Positions 44,145 through 56,981 of a stretch of 64,000 nt of DNA are shown here, one piece after another. Source of the stretch: Phoronis australis (taxonomy: Eukaryota > Phoronida > Phoronidae); contig NMRA01000007.1 of assembly GCA_002633005.1 (NCBI GenBank), positions 564,700 to 628,699 on the forward strand, given 5' to 3'. The first letter of the stretch is position 1. Every line of letters starts with the position of its first letter. The translations under genes were made by a program, and so were the position numbers. The notes below the pieces were generated by a model, which was not told the DNA's origin, did no database searches, and worked only from the letters and a program-made list of their open reading frames with translations.

Positions 44145-45036
44145 CTGAGACTATTACAGTGTGGGCAACTAATGTAAAAACGCGCTGTTTATGCTATTCA
44201 CGTACAAAAACCCGTTGAGGGCTAGACAGAACTGGACAAAACTGAAATCAGAAAACGAGTTATTCCACTAGTACCGCCAAAATGTGAAAGAACCCAAGAA
44301 GATTTATCACATCTGTTTTCCCTAGACTGAAAAACGGTCAAACAAATAATAACAGACTTCGCTCCTCTTAATCTTACATGAAAATTAGGTAAAAACGAAA
44401 TTAACATGGAAGATCACTCCTAGTAATATCTTTATTTTATTTAATTCTGCGCTTATCAATTAATACGTATGGGAACATCATCTGTTCACCGTGCGATGTT
44501 CGAAGGCTGGTGAAAATCAGATTATATTCGTGTGCGTAAATTTTTAATGCTTCCTATTTAATACTGAGTCCTGCGGAGTCTAATCAAATCCATTCCCATT
44601 TCCCCCGTGCATTCGTATGTCATTTACAAAATATTTTTTAGTTCAGAACTGTGCCGCAATACTATTTTCTGAGAATTCTGTAGGCGAATGACCGTACTGA
44701 AATGTCTCTCGACAACAGAAGCCTTCAAATTCCAAGCTAATCACTGTGACCTATGTTCCGATGCTGTCGTGATTTTCTATTATTAAGAAAAACAGGCTAT
44801 TAGTAATGACTAGTGGTGCTATGAACGTGAGCGAAGAACGGTTTGCTAGAGTACCTCATTTGTTTTCTTGTAGTTAGATCTCGAACTATCATGAATAAGT
44901 ACAACTATTGAATTGACGTAATGAAAGCTACATCTAAGGTGACTGCTAGTTATTATTCCCACTATCCGGGTTAATTGGGTTTAAGACTATGGTTCGGTCT
45001 TTGTAGGTCCCTCAAATATGAAGAAAATGATGTTGG

Positions 45037-45261
45037 TCAGACTTGACGACAGTTTTGAGGAATAAATTGGAAGTGTTTTCCACAAATGGTATTCAGTAAT
45101 TCCTTAAAGTTGTTTTGAGTAAACTGGGTCAATAAACTTGGCCTCAGTTCTTGTCTACCAGGATACTGAAGTGCTCCCATTTTCACAGCACATCCTTGTT
45201 CAGTGTTGAATTCTTGGCACGAATTCAGATACCCATCAGGAAAGCGAAAATTATCAAAAAT
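45037..45261 (-). CDS. Possible terminal exon with a CCCH-like cysteine pattern
   Basis: After an ATTACCAACCAG acceptor, 74 codons stay open to TGA: IFDNFRFPDGYLNSCQEFNT, then EQGCAVKMGALQY, and later NTICGKHFQFIPQNCRQV. CQEFNTEQGC has the C-x8-C spacing of CCCH zinc fingers, but the third Cys is missing at the usual distance. There is no upstream exon I can join. I do not recognise the protein. It could be a real last exon, a relic of a transposon protein, or a chance frame. Confidence 0.35.
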   Translation of the reverse strand: MFDNFRFPDGYLNSCQEFNTEQGCAVKMGALQYPGRQELRPSLLTQFTQNNFKELLNTICGKHFQFIPQNCRQV

Positions 45262-45639
45262 CTGGTTGGTAATGACATATTTAACCTAAACTTCTGCAGT
45301 CTAGAGTAAAAGAGCATTCGGATTCTGGCCCTCCTCCCCTGCACCGAGCAGTCGTGAATTTGTCAAAATGGCAAAGTTTTTGGTAATTTCTTGGCATCTC
45401 ATTTTTTCCCATGGGCGTAGGAAGGTAAAAGGACATAACTTTGTTGAGTTTCTTCATCTTTAAGATACTCCATCGATTGTACTTTCTGTCAATTTTGCTT
45501 TTTTCAGGTGTCTTCAGGTGCCTTGAGACACCTGAGCAAACAAGGGCTTTAATTGACCCAGGCAGGCAGGTGGTAAGCTAGGTCAAAATCATCATCTCGA
45601 ACTGTGGTCTTGCCCATACTTTTGAAAACCCTGGGAACT

Positions 45640-45945
45640 TTAGAAAAGCAAAAGTACTTGTTTTTGCTTTATGGCTCTTGGAAATAAACACACGGAGACT
45701 AGGAAGTGTGCAGGTATGGTCATAAAAGTATTTGTTTTAATTGACCTAGTTTTGATGTCAAGCACATTTCCATAGGTCACGTCGGAAACCGTCGAAATGT
45801 TTGGCCGTGGAAATATCCCTGGTGTCAACCGTTTAAAAATACCGGAATATGGCCGTCCAGGATTAAATAGCGACACTCGAATTTCACTGTACATACCCAC
45901 AATGCCGTAAACATCCGTCAGGCACATTTGCTGCCTCGTTTTCAG
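45640..45945. other. Open frames on both strands, function unknown
   Basis: The - strand has a 95-codon frame (CLTDVYGIVGMYSEIRVSLF) and the + strand a frame after CCATAG (VTSETVEMFGRGNIPGVNRL). Both read plausibly, so I can choose neither. Confidence 0.2.
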
Positions 45946-46024
45946 GCCAATGAAGTTTCAGATGTTGTTGTTGTCTGGTTCTTTACAAATTTTTCTCGGT
46001 TGCAATGCTCTATTCGTCCTTCCA

Positions 46025-46252
46025 ATGCCAACGAAATATCACTGCTGTGCTACGGTGGGCTACAACTCCGATGTGAAAAAGTTTGATAAACTGGACAAAT
46101 ACCCGTGCATGCGTGATCTGAAATTCTTCGCCTTCCCGACATCAATGAGAGACGAGAGAATGTGCCTGATTTACAAAACTAGGTCACACACTTTCTTATC
46201 TCCGGGACAAAGGAGAGTTCTACCGCCGTGTAATCCGGTACGGCCCTATTGA
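46025..46252 (+). pseudogene. Degenerate THAP-like zinc finger fragment
   Basis: The frame starts MPTKYHCCATVGYNSDVKKF and continues YPCMRDLKFFAFPT. It resembles a THAP domain start (M-P-x-x-C-x-x-x-G-C, later F.FP). The second zinc ligand has become Tyr (VGY), the invariant Trp is absent, and the distal C..H pair is missing. THAP domains bind DNA and are common in P-element-type transposases and their domesticated relatives. Probably a dead copy. The frame also opens upstream at 45950 after TTTTCAG. Confidence 0.45.
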
Positions 46253-49200
46253 AAGGCATCTTCAAGAAATGGATTTTCTTCGGTACAAAATTAACCCGAA
46301 AAACTTGCTTCGTTAGAGGGACAAATAGAGTAATACAGACGAGAAAAACTTGCAAAGAATACAAAAACAACAACGAACATGTGGAACTCCAATGACGCGA
46401 AAACGCAGACGCCGCAAAAGGGCTTGACGGATATTGCGGCATTTTGGGTAAATACAGCGAGTAACAAGGTACGGCGCTGCTGCGTTGCTATACGGTGAGT
46501 AAGTGGCATCGGGATGGGGAACGGATTAAGTATAAAGGTTCCGGGATATGATACAGTACGACCAAGCTAGAGCAGACGGAAACTGAAATGTTGAACGTTT
46601 CGGTTTCCGCAGTCAACAGTTGACCTCCACGAACAAGCAAACATTAGCATCTCATTGTTTTCATTTGGTAAACTTTCTTACAAATCAAATCAAAAACTTT
46701 GGCTAGTTTAACAATACATAGACGCGCTCATTAGCATTTAATGGACAACTGTTTATGATTTTTTTTCGGAGACTCGGAAATTCTCATTCGCGATAGCTGA
46801 CAGAGAACGCATAATGTATAGTCTACAAAAATTAATGTTTCCCCTATAAAATTTATACATTTGACGCTGAATGGGCGAGTGACGACACAAACTCCATCAT
46901 TTGTCCCTATGTTCTTTGGGTCCGTGGCCTTCTGTACTAAATAAATAAATGAAGAAAAATCAAATTTGCAGGAGTTTCAAATTAAGTTAGCGTACTATGA
47001 GTACGTTAACTGATACCATCGAAACAGGCGATATGCACTAGTGACGCTGAAACGAGAGCTAATACCAGTAATTATTTAAAGAGAGTCGATTCATCCATCC
47101 ATCATCGTTTGTATCATCCGCATAGGCTTTTATAAAACACCAGAGTATTCTTGCAGCGCACAAATTTTGTAAATATGAAACACGTTTCCCACTACATAAG
47201 GGTTCAAACGAATTCCTGTTACTCAAATCTGTCTCTGACAACGGTTTAGGATTTTCACTGGATTTGCGTTCCAAAAAAGGTGGATAAAATGCTATGGCTA
47301 AGATAAAACCATAGACTACAGTACGTGGACCGCCAACTCCGTACATTTTCAATCTGTGATCTTACGCATAAGACGTGACGTCATTATTCACTACCGACAC
47401 CTGGCAAAATTACCAAGTTTTACTTCCGGCAAGTATGTTGTACTGGACAGTAAAATAGATGCGAGAATTTCCCCACTCAACACGCTAACCGGATATTGAA
47501 ATTGGTAATTTAAGAGAGTGGCGCCTCCTCTAGAATAGTACGTAAGAAAATTGCGAATCTGTTGTTTATAATCTATGATAAAACTTAACATTTATTTGGC
47601 ATATCGTCCAGTTATGCTTTCGCCAATGCAAGATGTAAACGAGTCTCGCAGTCAACAAACCTCATTACAATTAACTCTATGGAGTTTGTCTTAGATTTAA
47701 AGGTCCAATAAACCCACGCCTTCAATAAAACACAACTTCCCGTTACGAAGCAAAATCGTGTAAAAGTGATTCTTAGGCTTGAAAACAACTAGCAGTTCGT
47801 TCGTTCTGCTTCCGGTCGTGCTCATTAAATTCTAGCTTGTTGTGGCAAGTTAGTTGCAGCCGCCGGGAAAGTGTGGCCGTCACGCATTTTATTGTCACCA
47901 ATGTCGATTCAAACTGAGGATAAGAACGCAATGGCGTTGCTTTGGAAAAGTAAACACATCCGTGAAGAAAGTTGCTTGTGACACCAGAACTTGATGCAAA
48001 CGGCAATTTTATGGTAGGCATCTGAATAACGTTGTCTCTTATTACGCCCTGAATACTGAATTTCACTTGTTCGTGTCACACTTCTGCCGAAAAGACGATC
48101 CCTGATCTTCGTGGGTTACTGACAATAATGTCCATTATGTCGATCACCATGCAACGGTCGTGCTTTTAGAGACAAACGAGTACTTTGGATCCACCTACAC
48201 TCATGGTTGGCAATGAATCAAAACACACAACCCTCAGTTTCTTAGCTTTGTAGTGTTCCAGAATGGTATTACGAGCAGGGATCATCTCATGTTTTCTACA
48301 CCTTTGTTTATATGTCGTACACACCTGTGTTGCTTCAGCGAAAACAGCGGTGCAGAAGTTCTCCGAGCTCCATACGAAGCATGACCATCGAATACAACCA
48401 CCGACATTCAGTTGCGGATCTGTTTTGGGGGTCTGAGGCCCCCGTGACAACCGACACCCATTCCACGGCCACTCTTGTCCACGCCTCTTGCTGCCAATAT
48501 CATGGACCATTTGTCGTCATGTATTACTTATACCGCGTTCAAATGTGGAAGTTTTAGAAGGTAGATTAGACGAAGAACGTTCAGAAAGCATGCCTTATGA
48601 GTAACAAAGATAATATTAATGTGCAAAAACTAATATTCTGACCAGCCACATGCGATCACCATGGGCCAACACGGCCAAACCACAAACTGCACCATTTGAA
48701 TGTAGGCTGCTCACGGTAAGAAGATGGAACTTCTCCCTGATATGGGGCAGGGCGAGAACAAAGCAGATCAGAAGCCTGACGAGCTTTCTCTTGTGGACAT
48801 TTTCAGACAGCGGGTCTGACGTAGAGATCTTTCCTTCAGGTTGGACTTCATGTGAACGCTGTATAAGACCATCCCGTTGCAAGATCAAGAACTAGCTGCA
48901 ACAGCCCTTTTTATTCGGAGGTTCTAAGCAGTGCTTGGCTAAACTTGATGGGAACTCTGGCACTGGCCACTGCCAAAAATAATTTTGAGTTCGATTTCGA
49001 ATGCAAAGATTAGTCCCCGGCCATTGGTTTCAGACGCTCATTCAACGTTGATCAAAGCTAAGCTATTTTCATGTGATTCGCGTCTCATTTGACGTACTGC
49101 TCCGATATCCAGCTCGTGATACCCGATTGGAAGGATTTATCAAGCTGTGAAGTATTGCAACAAACATTAACGGTGTTTCATCGTATTAGATCTGCCCATT

Positions 49201-49684
49201 AGATTTAATAAGACATGAAACAACAACAACGATAGATATGCATGAACATTGTACAAGCCTGGCGAACAGTTGGGTGCATTATCGTCATCAGGTTTAGATT
49301 AGTTTAAACACACCATTGTATCGCAGATATACTGGAATCTGTAATATCCCCCGTTAATATTAAAAGCCAAGAGGTGAAATGTGTGTATTTTTAGTTTGCA
49401 ATGTCAGAATGTACACGTGTGTGTTTACCTGTGCAATACTTGTTCGCGTGCTCCTTTGTAACAAGACTTCCTGCGGACGTCAGCGAGGAGTGGTTAGCGT
49501 CTTTGTGAATCCGCAAATGGCGATGCCAAGACTCAATGTCATTGATTCGTTTACATTATCAGATTGAAAAAGACATTATTATCATTGAAAGCGGCAATAA
49601 TTCCACGATCCGTTAAAGAAACTATATCTTGACTTAGACTGCAGTTACCGCTATAAAACTGGTAACAACTTCTTCCTTACCGGT
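46253..49684. other. Gene-poor stretch
   Basis: Frames at 47059-47352 (-), 48166-48510 (-) and 48616-48888 (-) lack splice support. The last has an attractive donor at CTTACC|GTGAGC but an in-frame TAG next to its only acceptor. Confidence 0.35.
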
Positions 49685-49712
49685 ACTCAGATGAGACGTG
49701 ATTTCTGGGTAC

Positions 49713-49852
49713 AGTTCAGTAACGGTAGGACCTCGCTAAAAAGGAAGATTTCGCGAGATTACGTGAGATGTTGAAGTGTATTTTAACTGAGAACGCGTAA
49801 TTTTGGGTTGATTTTAGCGTATTCTTAGCGTAGGTCCTAGCGTCCCTGAGCT
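49713..49852. repeat. CAGTAACGCTAG-family element, copy 3
   Basis: TTCAGTAACGGTAGGACC on the left and GGTCCTAGCGTCCCTGAG on the right, with TTCGCGAGATTACGTGAG inside. Confidence 0.72.
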
Positions 49853-50032
49853 CTACCTAAGTCTTGCAAAGAACTGACAGTTTGTCGTTGCTCAAGACAA
49901 TGCCTAGCGAATAAAATGACACGCAGTGTTACGTCATCTCGTAGCGATTGGTTTCAACCATTCACGAGTCATCAGTTATATACAGTTTCAAGCCTGGAAA
50001 TAATACTTATTTTGACAACTTGAGACCAGTGG

Positions 50033-50160
50033 CGGATTTAGAGGGGGGCCAAGGGGGCCATGGCCTCTCCTAAAATTCTCCCAGATTCCATTTGGCAGTG
50101 CGGGAGTGCGAATGTCTCACGGACAAAACCCTGGCTAATACTCTGGATCCGCCCTTGGAG
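50033..50160. repeat. GGCGGATTTAGAGGGG-family element
   Basis: CAGTGGCGGATTTAGAGGGG on the left and CTCTGGATCCGCCCTTGG on the right. A short non-coding element. Confidence 0.68.
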
Positions 50161-51131
50161 ACCTACTTCATGAAGGTATAATGGTCTAAATCAAAAGTTT
50201 TGACAGACGGTTGGTTTGCAGCCGCTTTAACGATCTTGATGTAATGTCATCATCAAAAAGCTACCCACACACATGTTAATTTGGTTAGGCATCGATTTTT
50301 CATCACTGAATACACGAGTCCAAAATTCTTAAGAAGGGTTTTCCTCTCAGGATTGTTAGTGGCAAAAAAAATTTCTTGAAACTAATATTGTAGTTTTCTT
50401 GGTAGTATTAAAATTACTCCGACACAAGTTCCTTCTGAGGGTGTTAATCTAACACGACAGAACAGACTATTATTGGGGAATCAGTTTATTGTACGAAATT
50501 CCATCCGTACCCTCGTTAGCAATGCCTCCATACATTAATTCAAATATATTCTTTGGAAAAGAAGAAAGGTTTAAACTTGATTTTAGGATACTAATAGGAA
50601 ACAGATCTTACATTGTGCGGTATCTTTCCCATTTAGATAGTTGAGATTCATGCCAACGCTAAAATATTAATTCAGTTATTATAAATCTATTTAAATATAA
50701 CTAAAAAATATATATTTTTAAAATGGAATAGCTTCTTGTTGTTTTCACTCGGATAATATGTGCGTGATCGCGTGTGCGCGTGCGTGCGTGGATAGATTTT
50801 CGTTTGGTCATATCTGTACGGATTGTAGACAGCATATTAGCAACTCCAATACGCGAGTCTATGGTTTCGCCACCACCTTGATTAGATAGAGAAAACACAC
50901 CAATACACGAGTCCACGGTTTTGAGGTGAGCATGCGTAGCGCGTGCGTACTCCCGTGGTGGAGAACTAGGTAGACTGAATAAGTCGATTGTTCTTTACCA
51001 ATGCTCCATGGGGACTCGACAATAAAACGCAGATTTCTCTTTAAAAATGCAATTGAATGAGCGTTTGTTAAAACATTATTGCCTACAACGCGTGAATACT
51101 CTGGGTTGTTTGGACACAGTCCAATATTTAN

Positions 51132-52583
51132 ACTCAGATGAGACGTGATTTCTGGGTACAGTTCAGTGTAACGGTAGGACCTCGCTAAAAAGGAAGATTT
51201 CGCGAGATTACGTGAGATGTTGAAGTGTATTTTAACTGAGAACGCGTAATTTTGGGGTGATTTTAGCGTATTCTTAGCGTAGGTCCTAGCGTCCCTGAGC
51301 TCTACCTAAGTCTTGCAAAGAACTGACAGTTTGTCGTTGCTCAAGACAATGCCTAGCGAATAAAATGACACGCAGTGTTACGTCATCTCGTAGCGATTGG
51401 TTTCAGCCATTCACGAGTCATCAGTTATTTACAGTTTCAAGCCTGGAAATAATACTTATTTTGACAACTTGAGACCAGTGGCGGATTTAGAGGGGGGCCA
51501 AGGGGGCCATGGCCTCTCCTAAAATTCTCCCAGATTCCAATTGGCAGTGCGGGAGTGCGAATGTCTCACGGACAAAACCCTGGCTAATACTCTGGATCCG
51601 CCCTTGGAGACCTACTTCATGAAGGTATAATGGTCTAAATCAAAAGTTTTGACAGACGGTTGGTTTGCAGCCGCTTTAACGATCTTGATATAATGTCATC
51701 ATCAAAAAGCTACCCACACACATGTTAATTTGGTTAGGCATCGATTTTTCATCACTGAATACACGAGTCCAAAATTCTTAAGAAGGGTTTTCCTCTCAGG
51801 ATTGTTAGTGGCAAAAAAATTTTCTTGAAACTAACCTTGTAGTTTTCTTGGTAGTATTAAAGTTACTCCGACACAGGTTCCTTCTGAGGGTGTTAATCTA
51901 ACACGACAGAGCAGACTATTATTGGGGAATCAGTTTATTGTACGAAATTCCATCCGTACCCTCGTTAGCAATGCCTCCATACATTAATTGAAACTGATAT
52001 ATTCTTTGGAAAAGAAGAAAGGTTTAAACTTGATTTTAGGATACTAATAGGAAACAGATCTTACATTGTGCGGTATCTTTCCCATTTAGATAATTGAGAT
52101 TCATGCCAACGCTAAAATATTAATTCAGTTATTATAAATCTATTTAAATATAACTAAAAAATATATATTTTTAAAATGGAATAGCTTCTTGTTGTTCTCA
52201 CTCGGATAATATGTGCGTGATCGCGTGTGCGCGTGCGTGCGTGGATAGATTTTCGTTTGGTCATATCTGTACGGATTGTAGACAGCAGATTAGCAACTCC
52301 AATACGCGAGTCTATGGTTTCGCCACCACCTTGATTAGATAGAGAAAACACACCAATACACGAGTCCACGGTTTTGAGGTGAGCATGCGTAGCGTGTGCG
52401 TACTCCCGTGGTGGAGAACTAGGTAGACTGAATAAGTTGATTGTACTTTACCAATGCTCCATGGGGACTGGACAATAAAACGCAGTTTTCTCTTTAAAAA
52501 TGCAATTGAATGAGCGTTTGTTAAAACATTATTGTCTACAACGTGTGAATACTCTGGGTTGTTTGGACAAAGTCCAATATTTA
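51132..52583. repeat. Doubled segment, copy B
   Basis: Differs from copy A by scattered substitutions and small indels, for example TTGAAACTGATATATTC against TTCAAATATATTC. It carries the same two small elements at 51159-51300 and 51480-51607. Confidence 0.93.
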
Positions 52584-54077
52584 TAGTTTATGGTGTGTAT
52601 GGACGTGCTTTTGGGAGTTTTGTCGCAGTGACAATTCAAATATAAACATCCACGTTAATCTTCGTCTTGTTACTACATTAATACTACCTCTCACGACATG
52701 TGAAAGCTTGTTTCCCAGTTTAATTACGTTGTGCAATTCACAGTAAGATTAATTTAAAAATATACAGAGTATTCACAAAATATTTCAAAATTTGAGTTCT
52801 GAGAACTTGTTTTTGGAGGGAACCAATGACGTTTTTCTTGTAATAGAATCCTAAAGTTAATTTTACTGAGGGTTGAAGTTTCAGGAATGTCTCAGATGAC
52901 AGTTACTGCAGAGAACAAAGTTTTACGAACGCAAACAGTCGCCATATCGAGGTTTTGTAACACAACTGAAGCGCCAAGGCGGAGAACATTAGCGGTAGTA
53001 CTTGAATGAGATAGTGTATGGAGCATGCGCACACTGTAAGAGAGTCAACGTTACGGTCTGAAAAAAATCATTCGTCGTTTCTCAGCAATTTCAGTCAATT
53101 GTGACATTTATCCTAACTTCTGTGCCTTGCAAAACAAAATTTGGGATTCCAGGAATACTGACAATGTAACATAAAAACATTAGTTCCTAGTAAAATCGGA
53201 ACCCCTCAGTTTGATTCAACGCAGCTTTGAAAGTTTTTGATATGGCAAGTGAAGTACTACAAAGTTGTAAAGACTGCCATAGTCATATCTGGCTGAACCT
53301 GCGCGAATGTTTCCAGCTCCGTTGTACATGTAGCTTTGTTATTAATAAACGTCTAACTATTTAGCACTCAATTACGCAGGTTCAAAAGCCACAATTATTC
53401 GTTACCCTTAACAAGCGTTAATTTGGCCTCTTTATCTAAATACTGACATTTGTGGGACAATTACAAGTGCGCGACTTAAGGTTCGTATTGATTAACCTAT
53501 CGGTTTGTAATCGAATTCTAAAGCTAATAAAATGTGTCATTCTAGCATTCTGTTAGACTTTAATTTGGCGCGTCGTTGAATACTTCGACTCTATCGATCC
53601 TTAGGGTGACATTAAGAAATGCTATTAACGAAGGTTAAAACACAGGCTCAAATGTTTATTCAAAGCCAGGAAGGAGTTTCTGCCTTGCACAGATTGAAGA
53701 AACTAGGCATTGTTCACAACCCAATCGTTGTAAAATCAAACGACATAGTGTTGATAACACAAAATTCCGGGAAATAGAATTCGATTCCTTTAAGGAGGGT
53801 TGGTTACCCAATCCAAATCTACACATATTTTTAAGATGAGCGAATTTTTTCATTGCATGACAAATATATCATACAAAGAACATTACGCAACCGTTTTTCC
53901 CTCGCAACGAACACCGGCAGATTAACCCTTTCCCTGGGTCCCGTTCACCAGCCCCGGGTGTGTATGCATGTATGAAAGTTACAAAACAACGATTTTACAC
54001 AGTATCCAGTAGCTCTTCTGTGAGTAATAAACAAGTTCGTTTAATTGTTAGCGGTCCTGCAAGTAGAGTTTCCATCT
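52584..54077. other. No gene seen
   Basis: AT-rich. One ATTCATGACAAA-type short frame set only, with no splice support. Confidence 0.35.
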
Positions 54078-54916
54078 ATTAATTTATAATTAATTTATAT
54101 ATTTATTCACTCATTAAACTGGCCGTTATCGAACGGTGTCTATTTCATTTTTTACTCCAAAGTGGGAATGCTCAACCGATTTACTTTTTGATTGTAAAAA
54201 TAAACCGTTACTAAACAATCTGTATGGGTCAGTTAACTGTAAATAATAGATTGGTCGCAAACACGTTGCCATGACTAAAATAATCTCTAGTCTCTTTCGT
54301 TTTTGTCCACCATAAGCAAATTATGATAGGCCTCCTCATATTGACCAAAAAGTCGTGGTCTTGGCCTTAAGAAAACGTGACTGTCAACGGACGATTTTTA
54401 ATTTGGACGAGTTATGGCCAAGTAAATAGCATTGATAATGGCATGAATGACAGAATAAAGGATCAAAGAACATCAAAAAGGACAAAGTTTATTGGCATGA
54501 GAGTACGAACTTATTAGGCTTTCTGGACCGGGATTTTTATGATCATTGTAAGCTCGAAATTATTTTTTTTGACATTTCCATTCTAGATGGTTTGTATTAT
54601 TCTGTGCTCGAGTACACCTTGGTTTAAGCAAATGGCTGTCTAACCTCACCTTGCTCTTGATGGCCCCAACATTAATGCTATAAGTTCAAGTCTGGACTCA
54701 AAATCTCCAGTTTCACTCGAATTTGTAGCTCGAATCCAGGGGTCGTGCGAACCTGCACAAGAAACTCGCTTGCGTAATAAATATACTCGACTAGAATAGA
54801 ATAATAGACAGCTTTCTCGAGTCGTATGAAGCAGAACGGAAAATGTCATAAATATTTTCAATCTCTGTTTCAACTACAAAGATTAAACGTCTGACCCAGG
54901 TTTTTAGCATATTTTT
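54078..54916. repeat. Doubled segment, copy A (left of an N)
   Basis: Repeated at 54918-55719 across the N at 54917. Copy A is about 37 bases longer. Its right half shares AAGTTCAAGTCTGGACTC and AATTTGTAGCTCGAATC motifs with the 35.2 kb region. Confidence 0.92.
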
Positions 54917-54917
54917 N

Positions 54918-55719
54918 ATTGATTTATAATAAATTTATATATTTAATCACTCATTTAACTGGCCGTCATCGAACGGTGTCTATTTCATTTTTTACTCCCA
55001 AGCGGGAATGCTTAACCGATTTACTTTTTGATTGTAAAAATAAACCGTTACTAAACAATCTGTATGGGTCAGTTAACTGTAAATAATAGCTTGGACGCAA
55101 ACACGTTGCCATGACTAAAATTATCTCTAGTCTCTTTCGTTTTTTGTCCAACATAAGCAAATTATGATAGGCCTCCTCATATTTATCAAAACGTCGTGAT
55201 CGGACGATTTTTAATTTTTGACGAGTTATGGCCAAGTAAATAGCTTTGATAATGGCATGAATGACAGAATAAAGGATCAAAGAACATCAAAAAGGACAAA
55301 GTTTATTGGCATGAGAGTACGAACTTATTAGGCTTTCTGGACCGGGATTTTTATGATCATTGTAAGCTCGAAGTTATTTTTTAACATTTCCATTCTAGAT
55401 GGTTTGCATTATTCTGTGCTCGAGTATACCTTGGTTTAAGCAAATGGCAGACTAACCTCACCTTGCACTTTATGACCCCAACATTGATGTTATAAGTTCA
55501 AGTCTGGACTCAAAATCTCAGGTTTCACTCGAATTTGTAGCTCGAATCCAGGGGTCATGCGAACTTGCCCAAGAAATTCGCTTGCGTAATAAATAATATA
55601 CTCGACTAGAATAGAATAATAGACAGCTTTCTCGAGTCGTATGAAGCAGAACGGAAAATGTCACAACATGTTTCAACTACAAAGATTAAACGTCTGACCC
55701 AGGTTTTTAGCATATTTTT
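54918..55719. repeat. Doubled segment, copy B
   Basis: Second copy with substitutions and several small deletions. Both copies end GTTTTTAGCATATTTTT. Confidence 0.92.
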
Positions 55720-56144
55720 ACTCAAAAGTATCACCAACTCACGTCGATAACTATCGGTTGGTAAGTAATCCGTGCAATAGGGATTCAATTGCCAACCCTA
55801 CCCCTCCTCGAAGGGTTTGTGTGGCAACTACCGTCTAACGAACAACTAGGGGGTGGCTTATCTAATCTGCCAAACCTCGTTTCAAGATAAAGCCTTTCTT
55901 ATTTTGACCGACATAGAATTAGATCAATTGAAAATATGTATGAGTACCCCCTGGATCACGCTGCCAGAACTGGAACTGAATAGACAAGGGGTGAACGGGT
56001 GTTAGTAGCCTACTAAGGTAGCTGAAATCCATAGACGCAAGCTTCAAATTCCCTCTTTCCCAGCCAAATCAAAGAATAGGGAAAACAAATGAAGTTCATA
56101 TTTTAAATATGACAACAACAGCATACCAATGTTCTCGGTTCCAA

Positions 56145-56222
56145 ATGAGCACGTTCATCACTGGTGCCTTGCTTATTATTGCGGTAACATACACTGTATG
56201 CTTAGGCAATGGAACGAGGTAG
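56145..56222 (+). CDS. Possible signal-peptide exon
   Basis: ATG opens MSTFITGALLIIAVTYTVCL and then GNGTR before TAG. It looks like a secretory signal that would need a donor at or before ACGAG|GTAGCG, which is weak. In a different frame just downstream, a Cys-containing stretch (AECKFVAKAGSCLPAK) follows, but I cannot join the two by a realistic intron. Low confidence. Confidence 0.2.
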   Translation: MSTFITGALLIIAVTYTVCLGNGTR

Positions 56223-56743
56223 CGCCACGCGTGAGGGCGCTCCGAAAAGCTGAATGCAAATTTGTCGCTAAAGCAGGAAGCTGTCTTCCTGCTAAAAGCC
56301 AGTTTCGAGTTGGGAACGCATGGGGCATGAACGTTAGAATGTCAGAGTAGGGTAAACAAAACAATTTTTATACTGCTCACTATGGAGACCCAATAATAAC
56401 ATGCACGTTTTTCTTAAAATAACGAGTAATTGACGGAAACAGCGCTTAATAATAATTGTTTGACATCACTGCATGAACTTTCAGATTGTGCATGAAGTTA
56501 GCTCTTAACCCTCGGATCTAGGCTTTCCTAGTGATGATAAATAATAACATGTAACTGTTATGGTAAGGTTCTCATACAATTGCAATGATACAAAGCCATG
56601 TTTTTGTTTGTATCGATAGCTAATTGTCAGTATGAACACTGACCCTGGGATGGACCTCATAAAAATGTGGTTGACCTTGGAAATTATAGAATTGTTACCC
56701 GTCGGATATCATCGGCATTTTCGAATGCGTTTCAAAATTGAGC

Positions 56744-56981
56744 GTACCTAATTTTTTAGAGTGAAAAACGAGCGCGAGACAATCCTGAATCTTAAATTTT
56801 AATCAATTTGACGATAAAACTTAAATTTGTCTCTCAAGTCCTTTTCAAGAAAGTGATCTTAGGTTTGACTTAAATTTTGTCCTAATTTTCTACTATCTTA
56901 CCGGATTTGGAAGTTTCAAAGTTGAGAAAAATCTTAGACTTAAGTAAAATTTTACCTTAAGCCGGTTTCTTGGAACGGGCC
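56744..56981. repeat. GTCCGTTTC-family element, copy 2 (diverged)
   Basis: The right part matches 40424-40560 in reverse complement: CTATCTTACCGGATT, GAGAAAAATCTTAGACTTAA and a GGTTTCTTGGAACGGGCC end. The left limit is unclear. Confidence 0.55.

Larger units (their letters stand above)
49685..51130. repeat. Doubled segment, copy A (left of an N)
   Basis: About 1.45 kb, repeated at 51132-52583 across the N at 51131. Contains a CAGTAACG-family element (49713-49852) and a GGCGGATTTAGAGG-family element (50033-50160). Confidence 0.93.

Noticed and set aside
47059-47352. 97-codon - strand frame with a hydrophobic N-terminal segment as receptor exon 1
   Set aside because: No cysteine cap of the C..C.C type and no phase-2 donor; the signal-like segment is preceded by a polar stretch.
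49685-52583. True recent tandem duplication
   Set aside because: The single N lies exactly at the joint, as in three other places, so an assembly explanation is simpler.
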